This document shows positions 1 to 6,818 of a DNA stretch of 7,893 bases, piece after piece (position 1 is the stretch's first letter; every line of letters starts with the position of its first letter). Below the pieces are notes generated by a model, which saw only the letters and a list, made by a program, of their open reading frames with translations, had not been told where the DNA came from and searched no databases. The translations under genes and the position numbers were made by a program. Origin of the DNA: Hyphomicrobiales bacterium. GTDB taxonomy: Bacteria; Pseudomonadota; Alphaproteobacteria; Rhizobiales; Aestuariivirgaceae. Location: the NCBI GenBank assembly GCA_014380505.1, contig JACMJT010000071.1:1-7893 (forward strand), read 5' to 3'.

Positions 1-209
1 CTCCCCAGATGATCGATACGGTTTTCGATCTGATCGCGGGCTTGCGCAGCAGCGGCCTTACGATTCTTCTGGTTGAACAGAACGTGGCATTGGCGCTGGA
101 GATCGCCGACCGCGCCACCGCTCTCGCCAACGGCGAAGTCGTTCTCGCCGGCACGGCGAAAGAGCTCGCGGACTCCGATCTCGTCCGCCAAGCCTATCTC
201 GGAGCCTGA
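1..209 (+). CDS. livF: Branched-chain amino-acid ABC transporter ATP-binding protein, LivF type (3' part only)
   Basis: This is the C-terminal 68 or so codons of an ABC ATPase that powers import of branched-chain amino acids or similar substrates at the inner membrane. The 5' part, including Walker A, signature motif and Walker B, lies left of the window. The reading frame is open from position 3 and stops at TGA 207-209. What remains is the end of the nucleotide-binding domain: the strand and switch segment ILLVEQN, in which LivF-type ATPases carry Gln where other ABC ATPases have the switch His, then ALEIADRATALANGEVVLAG, and the family-typical ending VRQAYLGA. The ATG at position 9 is internal, not a start. 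The livH-type permease begins 2 nt after the stop, so the two are co-transcribed and probably translationally coupled. The true substrate cannot be told from this fragment. Confidence 0.88.
   Translation, partial: PQMIDTVFDLIAGLRSSGLTILLVEQNVALALEIADRATALANGEVVLAGTAKELADSDLVRQAYLGA
201..204 (+). promoter_or_regulatory. Ribosome binding site of livH, inside the end of livF
   Basis: GGAG lies 7 nt before ATG 212 and within the last codons of the upstream ATPase gene. It supports ATG 212 over the in-frame ATG at 218, and suggests translational coupling between the two transporter subunits. Confidence 0.55.
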
Positions 210-211
210 CG

Positions 212-1093
212 ATGATCATGCAGCAGATCATCAACGCCATAAGCCTCGGCGGCATCTATGCGCTGCTGGCGTTGGGCCTGGCAGTGGTGTTTTCAATCGT
301 CGGCCTGATCAACTTCGCCCATGGCGAGCTGATGACCGTGTCGGGCTACGCGCTGCTCGCCTCGCTGTTTCTCGGATTTTCATTTCCGGCAGCGGTACTG
401 GTGGCAATCGCCTGCGGCGCGTTTGCGGCACTCGCGATGGAGCGCGTGGCGTTTCGCCCGATGCGGGGCGCGAGTGTGACGAGCCTGCTGCTAACGAGCT
501 TTGCCATCTCCAGCTTGCTCAAGGTGCTGTTTCAGAACGGCGTGTCGGCGCGCCCCAAACCCGTGTCCATGCCGGACTGGATGACGGGCGCCTTCTATAT
601 TGGCGATATGACGGTGGGCGTCGGCCCGGTCATTTCAATAACGGTTTCGGTGATCGCCCTGATTGCGCTTCAAATCTTCTTGCGGCGGACGGTGACCGGA
701 ACGGCAATGCGCGCTGCTGCCGAGGATTTCGATGTGGTGCGCCTGATGGGAATTCCAGCGAACCGCATTATCGCGACCGCCTTCATGCTGTCGGGCCTGC
801 TGGCGGGTCTTGCCGCCATGCTGTGGATAGCCCAGCGCGCTTCTGTCGACCCATTGATGGGTTTCACGCCCGTGCTCAAGGCTTTCATTGCCGCCGTTGT
901 GGGTGGACTGGGCAGTTTGCCGGGAGCTGTTGCCGGCGGGTTTCTGCTAGGCGTGATCGAGGTTCTCCTGCAGGCCACTCTGCCGGCAGGGCTTGCCCCC
1001 TACCGCGACGCAATAGTGCTGTCGGGCGTCATCGCAGTACTCTTGGTCCGGCCCGAAGGCCTGATCCCGGCAGTCCGCTCCCAGCATAATTGA
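212..1093 (+). CDS. livH: Branched-chain amino-acid ABC transporter permease, LivH type
   Basis: An inner-membrane permease of 293 aa, the normal length for LivH; it forms the translocation path with a LivM-type partner. Visible hallmarks are the first membrane segment (about residues 9-32) followed by NFAHGEL at 34-40, a strongly conserved LivH motif; hydrophobic segments near 42-76, 89-107, 138-157, 188-207, 222-252 and 266-280; a cytoplasmic coupling loop around 166-186 (RAAAEDFDVVRLMGIPANRI) that should contact the ATPase; the GGLGSLPGAVAGG loop at 231-243; and the RPEGL signature at 280-284. It follows the LivF-type gene by 2 nt. No LivM-type gene follows: the next gene is imuA, so LivM, LivG and the binding protein must lie upstream or elsewhere. 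The substrate is not determined; LivH-type permeases also serve amides, urea derivatives and aromatic acids. Confidence 0.92.
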   Translation: MIMQQIINAISLGGIYALLALGLAVVFSIVGLINFAHGELMTVSGYALLASLFLGFSFPAAVLVAIACGAFAALAMERVAFRPMRGASVTSLLLTSFAISSLLKVLFQNGVSARPKPVSMPDWMTGAFYIGDMTVGVGPVISITVSVIALIALQIFLRRTVTGTAMRAAAEDFDVVRLMGIPANRIIATAFMLSGLLAGLAAMLWIAQRASVDPLMGFTPVLKAFIAAVVGGLGSLPGAVAGGFLLGVIEVLLQATLPAGLAPYRDAIVLSGVIAVLLVRPEGLIPAVRSQHN

Positions 1094-1103
1094 ACACCGG
1101 ATC

Positions 1104-1122
1104 GGATTTCCGTGGGAAATTC
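1104..1122 (+). terminator. Weak hairpin after livH, possible transcription terminator
   Basis: GGATTTCC (1104-1111), a GTG loop (1112-1114) and GGAAATTC (1115-1122) can pair over 8 bp, including one G-U pair, starting 10 nt after the livH stop. The stem is AT-rich in its middle and no run of T follows (next bases TCTCACC), so as an intrinsic terminator it is poor. It could instead be an mRNA 3'-end stabiliser or have no role. Confidence 0.3.
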
Positions 1123-1139
1123 TCTCACCCCGAATGTTA

Positions 1140-1168
1140 TTGACTGTGTTCCCGTTTTGTTCTTGAAT
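1140..1168 (+). promoter_or_regulatory. SOS promoter of imuA-imuB-dnaE2 (-35 TTGACT, -10 TTGAAT)
   Basis: TTGACT at 1140-1145 matches the sigma-70 -35 consensus at five of six positions. TTGAAT at 1163-1168 matches the -10 consensus at four of six. The spacing is exactly 17 bp. Transcription would begin near 1175, giving a leader of about 64 nt before the imuA ATG at 1239. The LexA box fills the spacer, so bound repressor would exclude RNA polymerase. This placement also argues against the in-frame ATG at 1167 as the imuA start, because it lies within the -10 element. The hexamers are read from sequence; the start point is inferred. Confidence 0.7.
1148..1162 (+). promoter_or_regulatory. LexA-binding site (alphaproteobacterial SOS box)
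   Basis: GTTC at 1148-1151, seven bases CCGTTTT, then GTTC at 1159-1162 is an exact match to the direct-repeat LexA operator GTTC-N7-GTTC known from Rhodobacter, Caulobacter and Sinorhizobium. It differs from the palindromic CTGT-type box of Escherichia coli. It lies 76 bp before the imuA start, between the -35 and -10 elements, and heads a set of genes known to belong to the SOS regulon in Caulobacter. Confidence 0.88.
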
Positions 1169-1238
1169 GATTTCATGCAACCCGCTTTTTGGATCGTTTC
1201 TCCGGTTTCCGTCTGCGTCGCATGAGTGTGAGAACCAC

Positions 1239-2018
1239 ATGCGTGCGGAAAAGATAGCAGCCCTCAGGGCTTCCCTCGCCGGGCCGGGATCGGAGGAAAG
1301 ATTTGCCCGCATTCCGCTCGGCCACGGCGCAGCCGATCTTTGCCTGAAGGGCGGGCTTGAGCGGGGCGCGCTCCATGAAGTTTTTGCCGCAACCGGCCAT
1401 GAAGCGGCAGCCACGGGTTTCGCAGCCGGGCTCGCCGCCCGCGTGGCTGGGAGCAAGCGCCTGCTGTGGATACGCCAGGATTTTTCCGCGCTCGAATTTG
1501 GTGAACTTTCAGCGACAGGCTTTCTCGAATTTGGCCTGGATCCGGCGCGCCTGCTCCTGCTCTGTGTGGCCGGAGCGGCAGATGGCCTTCGCGCGGCAAC
1601 CGATGCGCTCTCCTGTGCGGCACTTGGCGCCGTCGTGATTGAGATTCCGGGAAAACCGAAAACTCTTGATCCGATGGCCAGCCGGCGGCTGACGCTGGCC
1701 TGCGCGCAAAAGACCGTCACAGCCTTTCTCCTGCGTTTCGGCGCGCAGCCGGAAGCCAGCACCGCGGAGACCCGTTGGCTGGTACGCGGTGGATCTTCGC
1801 CGGCACAGGAAGAAAACTGGGGCCATCCGGTTTTCGAAGCAGGTCTCATCCGCAACCGGCACGGGCGGACGGGGCAGTGGGTTATGGAGTGGAATTGCGA
1901 TGGTGGTATCTTCCAAAAGCCAGCGGCGAATATTGGCGCTGTGGTTTCCGCGCCTCCCGACCGACAGGCTGCAACGGCATGGAAAGGCGCTGAAGTCACC
2001 TGCCGGATTGCTCTCTGA
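1239..2018 (+). CDS. imuA: ImuA, RecA-like accessory protein of the translesion mutasome
   Basis: ImuA is an SOS-induced accessory factor needed with ImuB and DnaE2 for damage-induced mutagenesis; it is distantly related to RecA and SulA. The start at ATG 1239 (MRAEKIAALRASLA) gives 259 aa, a usual length for alphaproteobacterial ImuA. The upstream in-frame ATG 1167 would sit in the promoter. A weak GAG (1230-1232) precedes the start. The core follows the RecA-fold order: LERGALHEVFAATGHEAAAT at about 40-59, where RecA proteins have the P-loop but no GxxxxGKT is present, and the Walker-B-like strand AVVIEI at about 131-136. The conserved ImuA tail has NRHGRTGQWVMEWNCD at about 206-221. The last 39 or so codons overlap the start of imuB in another frame. 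ATP binding is therefore doubtful from sequence; the family identity is secure. Confidence 0.9.
   Translation: MRAEKIAALRASLAGPGSEERFARIPLGHGAADLCLKGGLERGALHEVFAATGHEAAATGFAAGLAARVAGSKRLLWIRQDFSALEFGELSATGFLEFGLDPARLLLLCVAGAADGLRAATDALSCAALGAVVIEIPGKPKTLDPMASRRLTLACAQKTVTAFLLRFGAQPEASTAETRWLVRGGSSPAQEENWGHPVFEAGLIRNRHGRTGQWVMEWNCDGGIFQKPAANIGAVVSAPPDRQAATAWKGAEVTCRIAL
1886..1893 (+). promoter_or_regulatory. Ribosome binding site of imuB, inside imuA
   Basis: The purine-rich GGAGTGGA lies within imuA and ends 6 nt before ATG 1900. It fixes the imuB start there, rather than at the far upstream in-frame ATG 1789, which would add 37 residues read from imuA sequence and unlike any ImuB N-terminus. 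Confidence 0.55.
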
Positions 2019-3465
2019 AACGGCGCGTGAAGTGCCGCCTCTGGCGGTTGTGGCAAAAGTGGACAATGCGCTCCGCCTGTCGGCTGTGGACCGCAAGGCG
2101 ACGTCGCTGGGGCTTGCCATTGGTCAGCCGCTCGCCAATGCGCGCGCGATGCTGCCGGCACTCAAGGTTGTGGCGGCAGATGAGCCGGCCGATTTGAAGC
2201 TGCTCGCGCGTATCGCCGACTGGTGCGACCGCTTCACGCCCTACGTGGCGCTGGATGTCCCCCGTGGCCTTCTGCTGGATGTGACAGGCGCCGCCCATCT
2301 TTTTGGCGGCGAGCAGATGATGCTCAACAGGATTCGTGAAAGCCTGCATGCCCAAGGCTTCGCAGTACGGGGCGCCATGGCCGGAACCGCGATGGCGTCC
2401 CGCGCCTTCGCCCGCCACCGCGATGGAGCAATCATAGCATCCGGCGAAGAAGCAAAAGCGATAGCACCGCTTCCCATCGAGGCGCTCAATCTTGACACCG
2501 TCACCACCCATGCGTTCCGCCGCGCCGGCCTCAAGACAGTGGGGCAAGCGGCCAGCCGCAAACGGTCAGAGCTTACGGCGCGCTTTGGCGCCGCCACGGT
2601 CACCACGCTCGATCAGGCGCTGGGCCACGCCGGAAAACCGGTCTCTCCGCGCCGTCCGCTTCCCGACTATTGGAAAGAACAAGGCTTTGCCGAGCCCATT
2701 GTCACGGAAGAGGCAATCCGCTTGACGCTCAAATCCCTGGCTACCGCTTTATCGAAGGTGCTGGAACAGCGCGGCGAAGGTGCGCGCCGCCTCGAAGCGG
2801 CGTTTTTCCGCGCCGATGGAGCGGTTCGGCACATCGCAATCGAAATGGGCACTCCCACGCGCGAGCCCGCGATCGTGGAACGGCTTTTCCGGGAGAAACT
2901 GGATGCGCTCGCCGATCCGCTCGATCCAGGTTTCGGCTTCGACCTCATCCGACTTTCCGCAAGCCGCACTGAACGGGCCGATTGCGAAACTGTGGATTTG
3001 GATGCTGGCGCCAGTGAGAAGAAGGAAATCGGCTTTCTGATTGATCGCCTGGCGGCGCGTTTCGGCAGCCATCGCATTCTTTCGTTCCAGCCGAACGGCA
3101 CGCATATTCCCGAGGCGGCCTGGACGGCTGTACCGGCGCAATATTCGCAACCGTCGAAACTTTCCTGGGAGAAAATCCGGAGCGCCGGGGATGCGCCGCG
3201 CCGCCCGCTGCGCCTGTTCGCCAGGCCTGAACCTGTAATTCTCCTGACAACGGTGCCGGATTCACCGCATTTATGCTGGCGCCGGGCGCAGCATGCTGTG
3301 ATGCAATGTGAGGGGCCAGAACGCATCGCGATGGAGTGGTGGCGCCACCCGGCGCCGCAACCGGCGCGCGATTATTTCCGCGTGGAGGATAGCGAAGGCC
3401 GGCGCTACTGGCTCTATCGTAACGGCGATTCCGAACAATGGTTTCTACATGGGCTTTTCGCATGA
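1900..3465 (+). CDS. imuB: ImuB, catalytically inactive Y-family polymerase homologue and mutasome adaptor
   Basis: ImuB links ImuA and DnaE2 to the beta sliding clamp at stalled forks; it does not polymerise. The start at ATG 1900, after the GGAGTGGA site, gives 521 aa. In order: the N-terminal strand LALWFPRLPTDR (12-23); palm YVALDVPRGLLLDVTGAAHL (115-134); thumb with helix-hairpin-helix (about 193-218); little-finger-like domain (about 275-400); and the ImuB-specific C-terminus with RPLRLFARPEP (435-445), EGPERIAMEWW (471-481), RDYFRVED (490-497) and WFLHGLFA at the end. Where active Y-family enzymes have the S-D-E-A-Y-L-D-V-T type motif, this protein reads ALDVPRGLLLDVT, so the catalytic Asp-Glu pair is absent, as usual for ImuB. 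A clear clamp-binding hexapeptide starting with Gln is not evident; ETVDLD at 363-368 is a weak candidate. It overlaps imuA by 119 nt and dnaE2 by 4 nt. Confidence 0.92.
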   Translation: MVVSSKSQRRILALWFPRLPTDRLQRHGKALKSPAGLLSETAREVPPLAVVAKVDNALRLSAVDRKATSLGLAIGQPLANARAMLPALKVVAADEPADLKLLARIADWCDRFTPYVALDVPRGLLLDVTGAAHLFGGEQMMLNRIRESLHAQGFAVRGAMAGTAMASRAFARHRDGAIIASGEEAKAIAPLPIEALNLDTVTTHAFRRAGLKTVGQAASRKRSELTARFGAATVTTLDQALGHAGKPVSPRRPLPDYWKEQGFAEPIVTEEAIRLTLKSLATALSKVLEQRGEGARRLEAAFFRADGAVRHIAIEMGTPTREPAIVERLFREKLDALADPLDPGFGFDLIRLSASRTERADCETVDLDAGASEKKEIGFLIDRLAARFGSHRILSFQPNGTHIPEAAWTAVPAQYSQPSKLSWEKIRSAGDAPRRPLRLFARPEPVILLTTVPDSPHLCWRRAQHAVMQCEGPERIAMEWWRHPAPQPARDYFRVEDSEGRRYWLYRNGDSEQWFLHGLFA

Positions 3466-6400
3466 ACGCCTATGCCGAGATCGCGGTGACGACAAATTAT
3501 TCGTTCCTGCGCGGTGCTTCGCATCCGGAAGAATTGGTGCGGATGGCGGCCGCACTCGGCTATGCCGCCATCGGTATCGCCGACCGCAACACGCTGGCCG
3601 GTGTCGTTCGTGGTTTTACAGCGTTTCAGCAGATTGAAGGCGACAAGCCCAAACTGCTGATCGGCGCGCGCCTTGTCTTCATCGATGGCACGCCCGACAT
3701 TCTCGCTTATCCCGCCGACAGGGCCGCCTATGGCCGCCTCTGCAGGCTGCTCAGTGCCGGGAAATTACGCGCACCGAAAGGCGAATGCCGCCTCGTTCTC
3801 CCCGATCTCCTCAAATGGCAAGAGGGATTGCTGCTGGTGATGCTGCCGCCCCATCCCGGCCAAAGGGAGCTGGCGGGAGATACTACCCAAAAATTCTGGA
3901 ACGAAAGCCTCGCCTCGCAAGACGAAGAGGTGGGGGAAATACCGCGTGAAGCCCATGCCCGCTTGGATTCTGAGAAAATTCAACTCACTGCCGAAAGCCT
4001 GCGCCGCGTAGCACCCGGCCGGCTTTGGCTTGGGGTTTCCATGCCGTATCGAGGCGATGACCGGCGCCGTTTGCGGGAATGGCAGCGTGTGGCGCGCGCC
4101 ATCGGTGTGCCGCTGCTGGCCACCAATAATGTGCTTTATCACTGTCCTGAACGGTGCGAGTTGCAGGATGTCGTCACCTGTATTCGCGAGCATGTCACGC
4201 TGGACGAGGCAGGCCGTCTTCTGGAAGCCAATGCCGAGCGGCATTTGAAAGCGCCGGATGATATGGCGGAGCTTTTCCATGAAGCGCCCGACGCCATCGC
4301 CGAAACCATCCGCTTCGCCGATCGGATCACCTTCTCGCTCGATCAGCTCAAATATAATTATCCCGACGAACCAATACCGAAGGGAAAGACAGCGGAGCAG
4401 CATCTGCAAGAGATCACCTGGCAAGGCGCTACATGGCGTTATGGAGGCGTCATCCCGAACAAGGTGCGCGAGACGCTGGAAAAGGAGCTGGCACTCATCG
4501 CCAAAATGGAGATCGCACCCTATTTCCTGACTGTTCACGACATCGTAAGTTTCGCCAAGAGCCAGAATATCCTCTGCCAGGGGCGCGGCTCGGCGGCGAA
4601 TTCCGCTGTCTGTTATGTGCTCGGTATCACCGCCGTCGATCCGATGCAGGTCGACCTCCTGTTCGAACGCTTTATCAGCCAGGAGCGCAGGGAACCGCCC
4701 GACATCGACGTCGATTTCGAACATGAGCGGCGCGAGGAAGTCATCCAGAATGTGTATAAGCGCTATGGCCGCCACCATGCGGCGCTGACCGCCACCGTCA
4801 TCTGTTATCGTCCGCGGAGCGCCATTCGCGAAGCGGGAAAAGTTTTCGGCCTGACCGAGGACGTGACCGCAAATCTTGCCAGCGGCGTATGGGGAAGCTG
4901 GGGCAGCGAGCTGAAGGAAAATCAGGTCCGGCAGGGCAGGCTCGACCCGTTCAATCTGCTGATCGCGCGCGCGGTGAAGGCCGCCAACGGGCTGATCGGC
5001 TTTCCACGCCATCTCTCCCAGCATGTGGGCGGTTTCGTGCTGACGCATGACCGGCTCGATGAGATCGTGCCCATAGGTCCCGCGACGATGGAAGATCGGT
5101 ATTTCATCGAATGGGACAAGGATGACATCGACGCGTTGCACATGATGAAGGTCGATGTGCTGGCGCTCGGCATGCTCACTTGCATCCGGAAAGCCTTCGA
5201 CCTCATTCGCACCCACGGGGGTAAATCATATGATTTGGCCAATGTAGAGCGCGAAAGATCGGAGGTTTACGAAATGCTGCAAAACGCGGATGCCATCGGC
5301 GTATTCCAGGTCGAAAGCCGCGCGCAAATGAACATGCTACCGCGGCTGAGGCCCGCGGAGTTCTATGATCTCGTCATCGAAGTCGCGATCGTGCGCCCCG
5401 GCCCTATCCAGGGTGACATGGTTCACCCATATCTCAGGCGGCGCAGCGGTGCTGAGGATGTTGAATACCCGTCACCTTCGCCGGAGCACGGTCCGCCAGA
5501 CGAACTGTTCAATGTGCTCAGCAAGACGAAAGGCGTTCCGCTGTTCCAGGAGCAGGCGATGAAGCTCGCCATTGTGGCCGCGAAGTTCACGCCGGAGGAG
5601 GCCAATGGGCTGCGCCGTGCCATGGCGACCTTCCGCAATGTGGGCACCATCGATAATTTCAGGGAAAAATTCGTGGGCCGCATGGTGGCACGCGGCTACA
5701 AGCGGGATTTCGCCGAACGCTGCTTCAAGCAGATTGAAGGCTTCGGTTCTTATGGCTTTCCCGAAAGCCATGCCGCGAGCTTTGCCCATCTCGTCTATAT
5801 CTCGGCCTGGATCAAGAAGTTCCATCCCGCGGCCTTCGCCTGCGCGCTGTTGAACTCGCAGCCCATGGGCTTCTATGCGCCGGCGGAGATTGTGCGGGAC
5901 GCGCGCGAGCATGAGATCGAGGTGCGCCATGTCGATGTGAATTTCAGCGATTGGGACAATACGCTCGAACTCCGCCCGGACGGTGCGCTAGCTCTTCGAT
6001 TGGGATTTCGCCAGGTCGGTGGCTTCCAGGAAGATTGGGCGAAGACTCTGCTCAAGTCCCGCGGCAATGGCTATGACGCGGTCGGCGATGTCGCGCGGCG
6101 GGCGAAACTGCCGAAACGCGCACTCCTCATTCTGGCGGAAGCCGACAGCTTCCAGTCGATCGCCATGGACCGCCGCGAAATTCTCTGGGCCGTTCGCCGC
6201 ATCGCCGACGGCGATGACTTGCCGCTGTTTGCCGCGCAATATGTCGAGGAACAGGCGGAAGAAAAGATAGCGCCCTTGCCGCCGATGCCCCTGAGCGAGC
6301 ATGTTCTCGCCGATTACCAGATGCTCCGCCTGTCGCTTCGAGCGCATCTTATGTTTTTCCTGCGTGATCTATTTCGTGCTGAAGGCGCGCTGGATTGCGC

Positions 6401-6782
6401 GGAAATCTCCAAAGCCCCGGATGGCATTTCCGTTCGCTGCGCCGGCATCGTGCTGATACGCCAGATGCCGGGCGATGCAGGTGTTGTCTTCATCACGCTC
6501 AGCGACGAGGCGAGCGTCGCCAATGTCGTGGTCTGGCCCCGGCTGGTCGAAACCTTCCGCCGCGAGATCATGGGTGCCCGGCTGCTGCTGGTTGAAGGGA
6601 AGGTGCAGAGAAGTCCCGAAGGCGTCGTCCATCTCGTGGCGGAACGCATCTTCGACCGGACTTGCGAACTGGAGCGCCTGTCGGAAGACACGACAGAAGC
6701 CCCTTCTTTCAGCTCGCAAGGAGCCAGGCACCGCCACCCGCGCAATGTTCGGATCGTGCCAAAATCGCGGGATTTTCATTAG
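3462..6782 (+). CDS. dnaE2: DnaE2 (ImuC), error-prone DNA polymerase III alpha subunit
   Basis: DnaE2 is the catalytic subunit for SOS-induced translesion synthesis with ImuA and ImuB. ATG 3462 overlaps the imuB stop as ATGA, giving 1106 aa starting MNAYAEIAVTTNYSFLRG; the in-frame ATG 3438 lies inside imuB and would add 8 atypical residues. Domains: PHP (about 1-225); palm with GRGSAANS (374-381), PDIDVDF (413-419; catalytic Asp416 and Asp418) and MKVDVLALGML (third Asp565); fingers with FQEQAMKLA (695-703) and GFPESHAASFAHLVY (765-779); an OB-fold near 990-1050; and the DnaE2-type C-terminus PRNVRIVPKSRDFH. The polymerase active site is intact. The PHP metal ligands are lost: the HxHxH segment aligns with EIAVT, and the later DH is replaced in IADRNTLAG. 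Residues about 138-180 form a polar, charged stretch that looks longer than usual for the family. The frame is intact throughout. Confidence 0.95.
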   Translation: MNAYAEIAVTTNYSFLRGASHPEELVRMAAALGYAAIGIADRNTLAGVVRGFTAFQQIEGDKPKLLIGARLVFIDGTPDILAYPADRAAYGRLCRLLSAGKLRAPKGECRLVLPDLLKWQEGLLLVMLPPHPGQRELAGDTTQKFWNESLASQDEEVGEIPREAHARLDSEKIQLTAESLRRVAPGRLWLGVSMPYRGDDRRRLREWQRVARAIGVPLLATNNVLYHCPERCELQDVVTCIREHVTLDEAGRLLEANAERHLKAPDDMAELFHEAPDAIAETIRFADRITFSLDQLKYNYPDEPIPKGKTAEQHLQEITWQGATWRYGGVIPNKVRETLEKELALIAKMEIAPYFLTVHDIVSFAKSQNILCQGRGSAANSAVCYVLGITAVDPMQVDLLFERFISQERREPPDIDVDFEHERREEVIQNVYKRYGRHHAALTATVICYRPRSAIREAGKVFGLTEDVTANLASGVWGSWGSELKENQVRQGRLDPFNLLIARAVKAANGLIGFPRHLSQHVGGFVLTHDRLDEIVPIGPATMEDRYFIEWDKDDIDALHMMKVDVLALGMLTCIRKAFDLIRTHGGKSYDLANVERERSEVYEMLQNADAIGVFQVESRAQMNMLPRLRPAEFYDLVIEVAIVRPGPIQGDMVHPYLRRRSGAEDVEYPSPSPEHGPPDELFNVLSKTKGVPLFQEQAMKLAIVAAKFTPEEANGLRRAMATFRNVGTIDNFREKFVGRMVARGYKRDFAERCFKQIEGFGSYGFPESHAASFAHLVYISAWIKKFHPAAFACALLNSQPMGFYAPAEIVRDAREHEIEVRHVDVNFSDWDNTLELRPDGALALRLGFRQVGGFQEDWAKTLLKSRGNGYDAVGDVARRAKLPKRALLILAEADSFQSIAMDRREILWAVRRIADGDDLPLFAAQYVEEQAEEKIAPLPPMPLSEHVLADYQMLRLSLRAHLMFFLRDLFRAEGALDCAEISKAPDGISVRCAGIVLIRQMPGDAGVVFITLSDEASVANVVVWPRLVETFRREIMGARLLLVEGKVQRSPEGVVHLVAERIFDRTCELERLSEDTTEAPSFSSQGARHRHPRNVRIVPKSRDFH

Positions 6783-6818
6783 AAGCTTGCAGCCAGCCTA
6801 AAATGATCCAAGATTGAA

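Noticed and set aside
73..1089. 338-codon + strand frame over livF/livH
   Set aside because: Its translation is low-complexity (Arg, Gly, Ala rich) with no membrane pattern, whereas the frame starting at 212 gives a textbook LivH permease.
1167..1238. Upstream in-frame ATG extending imuA by 24 codons
   Set aside because: The ATG overlaps the -10 element of the SOS promoter, so it would lie upstream of the transcript start; the added residues (MISCNPLFGS...) do not look like an ImuA N-terminus.
1789..1899. Upstream in-frame ATG extending imuB by 37 codons
   Set aside because: The extension is read entirely from imuA sequence and has no ImuB similarity; ATG 1900 has a good ribosome binding site and gives the normal N-terminus.
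947..2161. 404-codon open frame on the - strand across imuA
   Set aside because: It lies antisense to clear livH, imuA and imuB coding sequence, its translation resembles no family I know, and it is rich in Arg, Ser, Ala and Pro, as expected from a GC-rich shadow frame.
3765..5216. 483-codon open frame on the - strand inside dnaE2
   Set aside because: Antisense to the intact, well-conserved PHP and palm regions of DnaE2. Long antisense frames are common in GC-rich genes, and no start signal or family motif is visible.
6776..6804. Possible separate promoter for the DUF4202 gene
   Set aside because: TAAAAT at 6799-6804 is a fair -10 match, but no acceptable -35 hexamer lies 16-18 bp upstream, so it is only mentioned with the gene.
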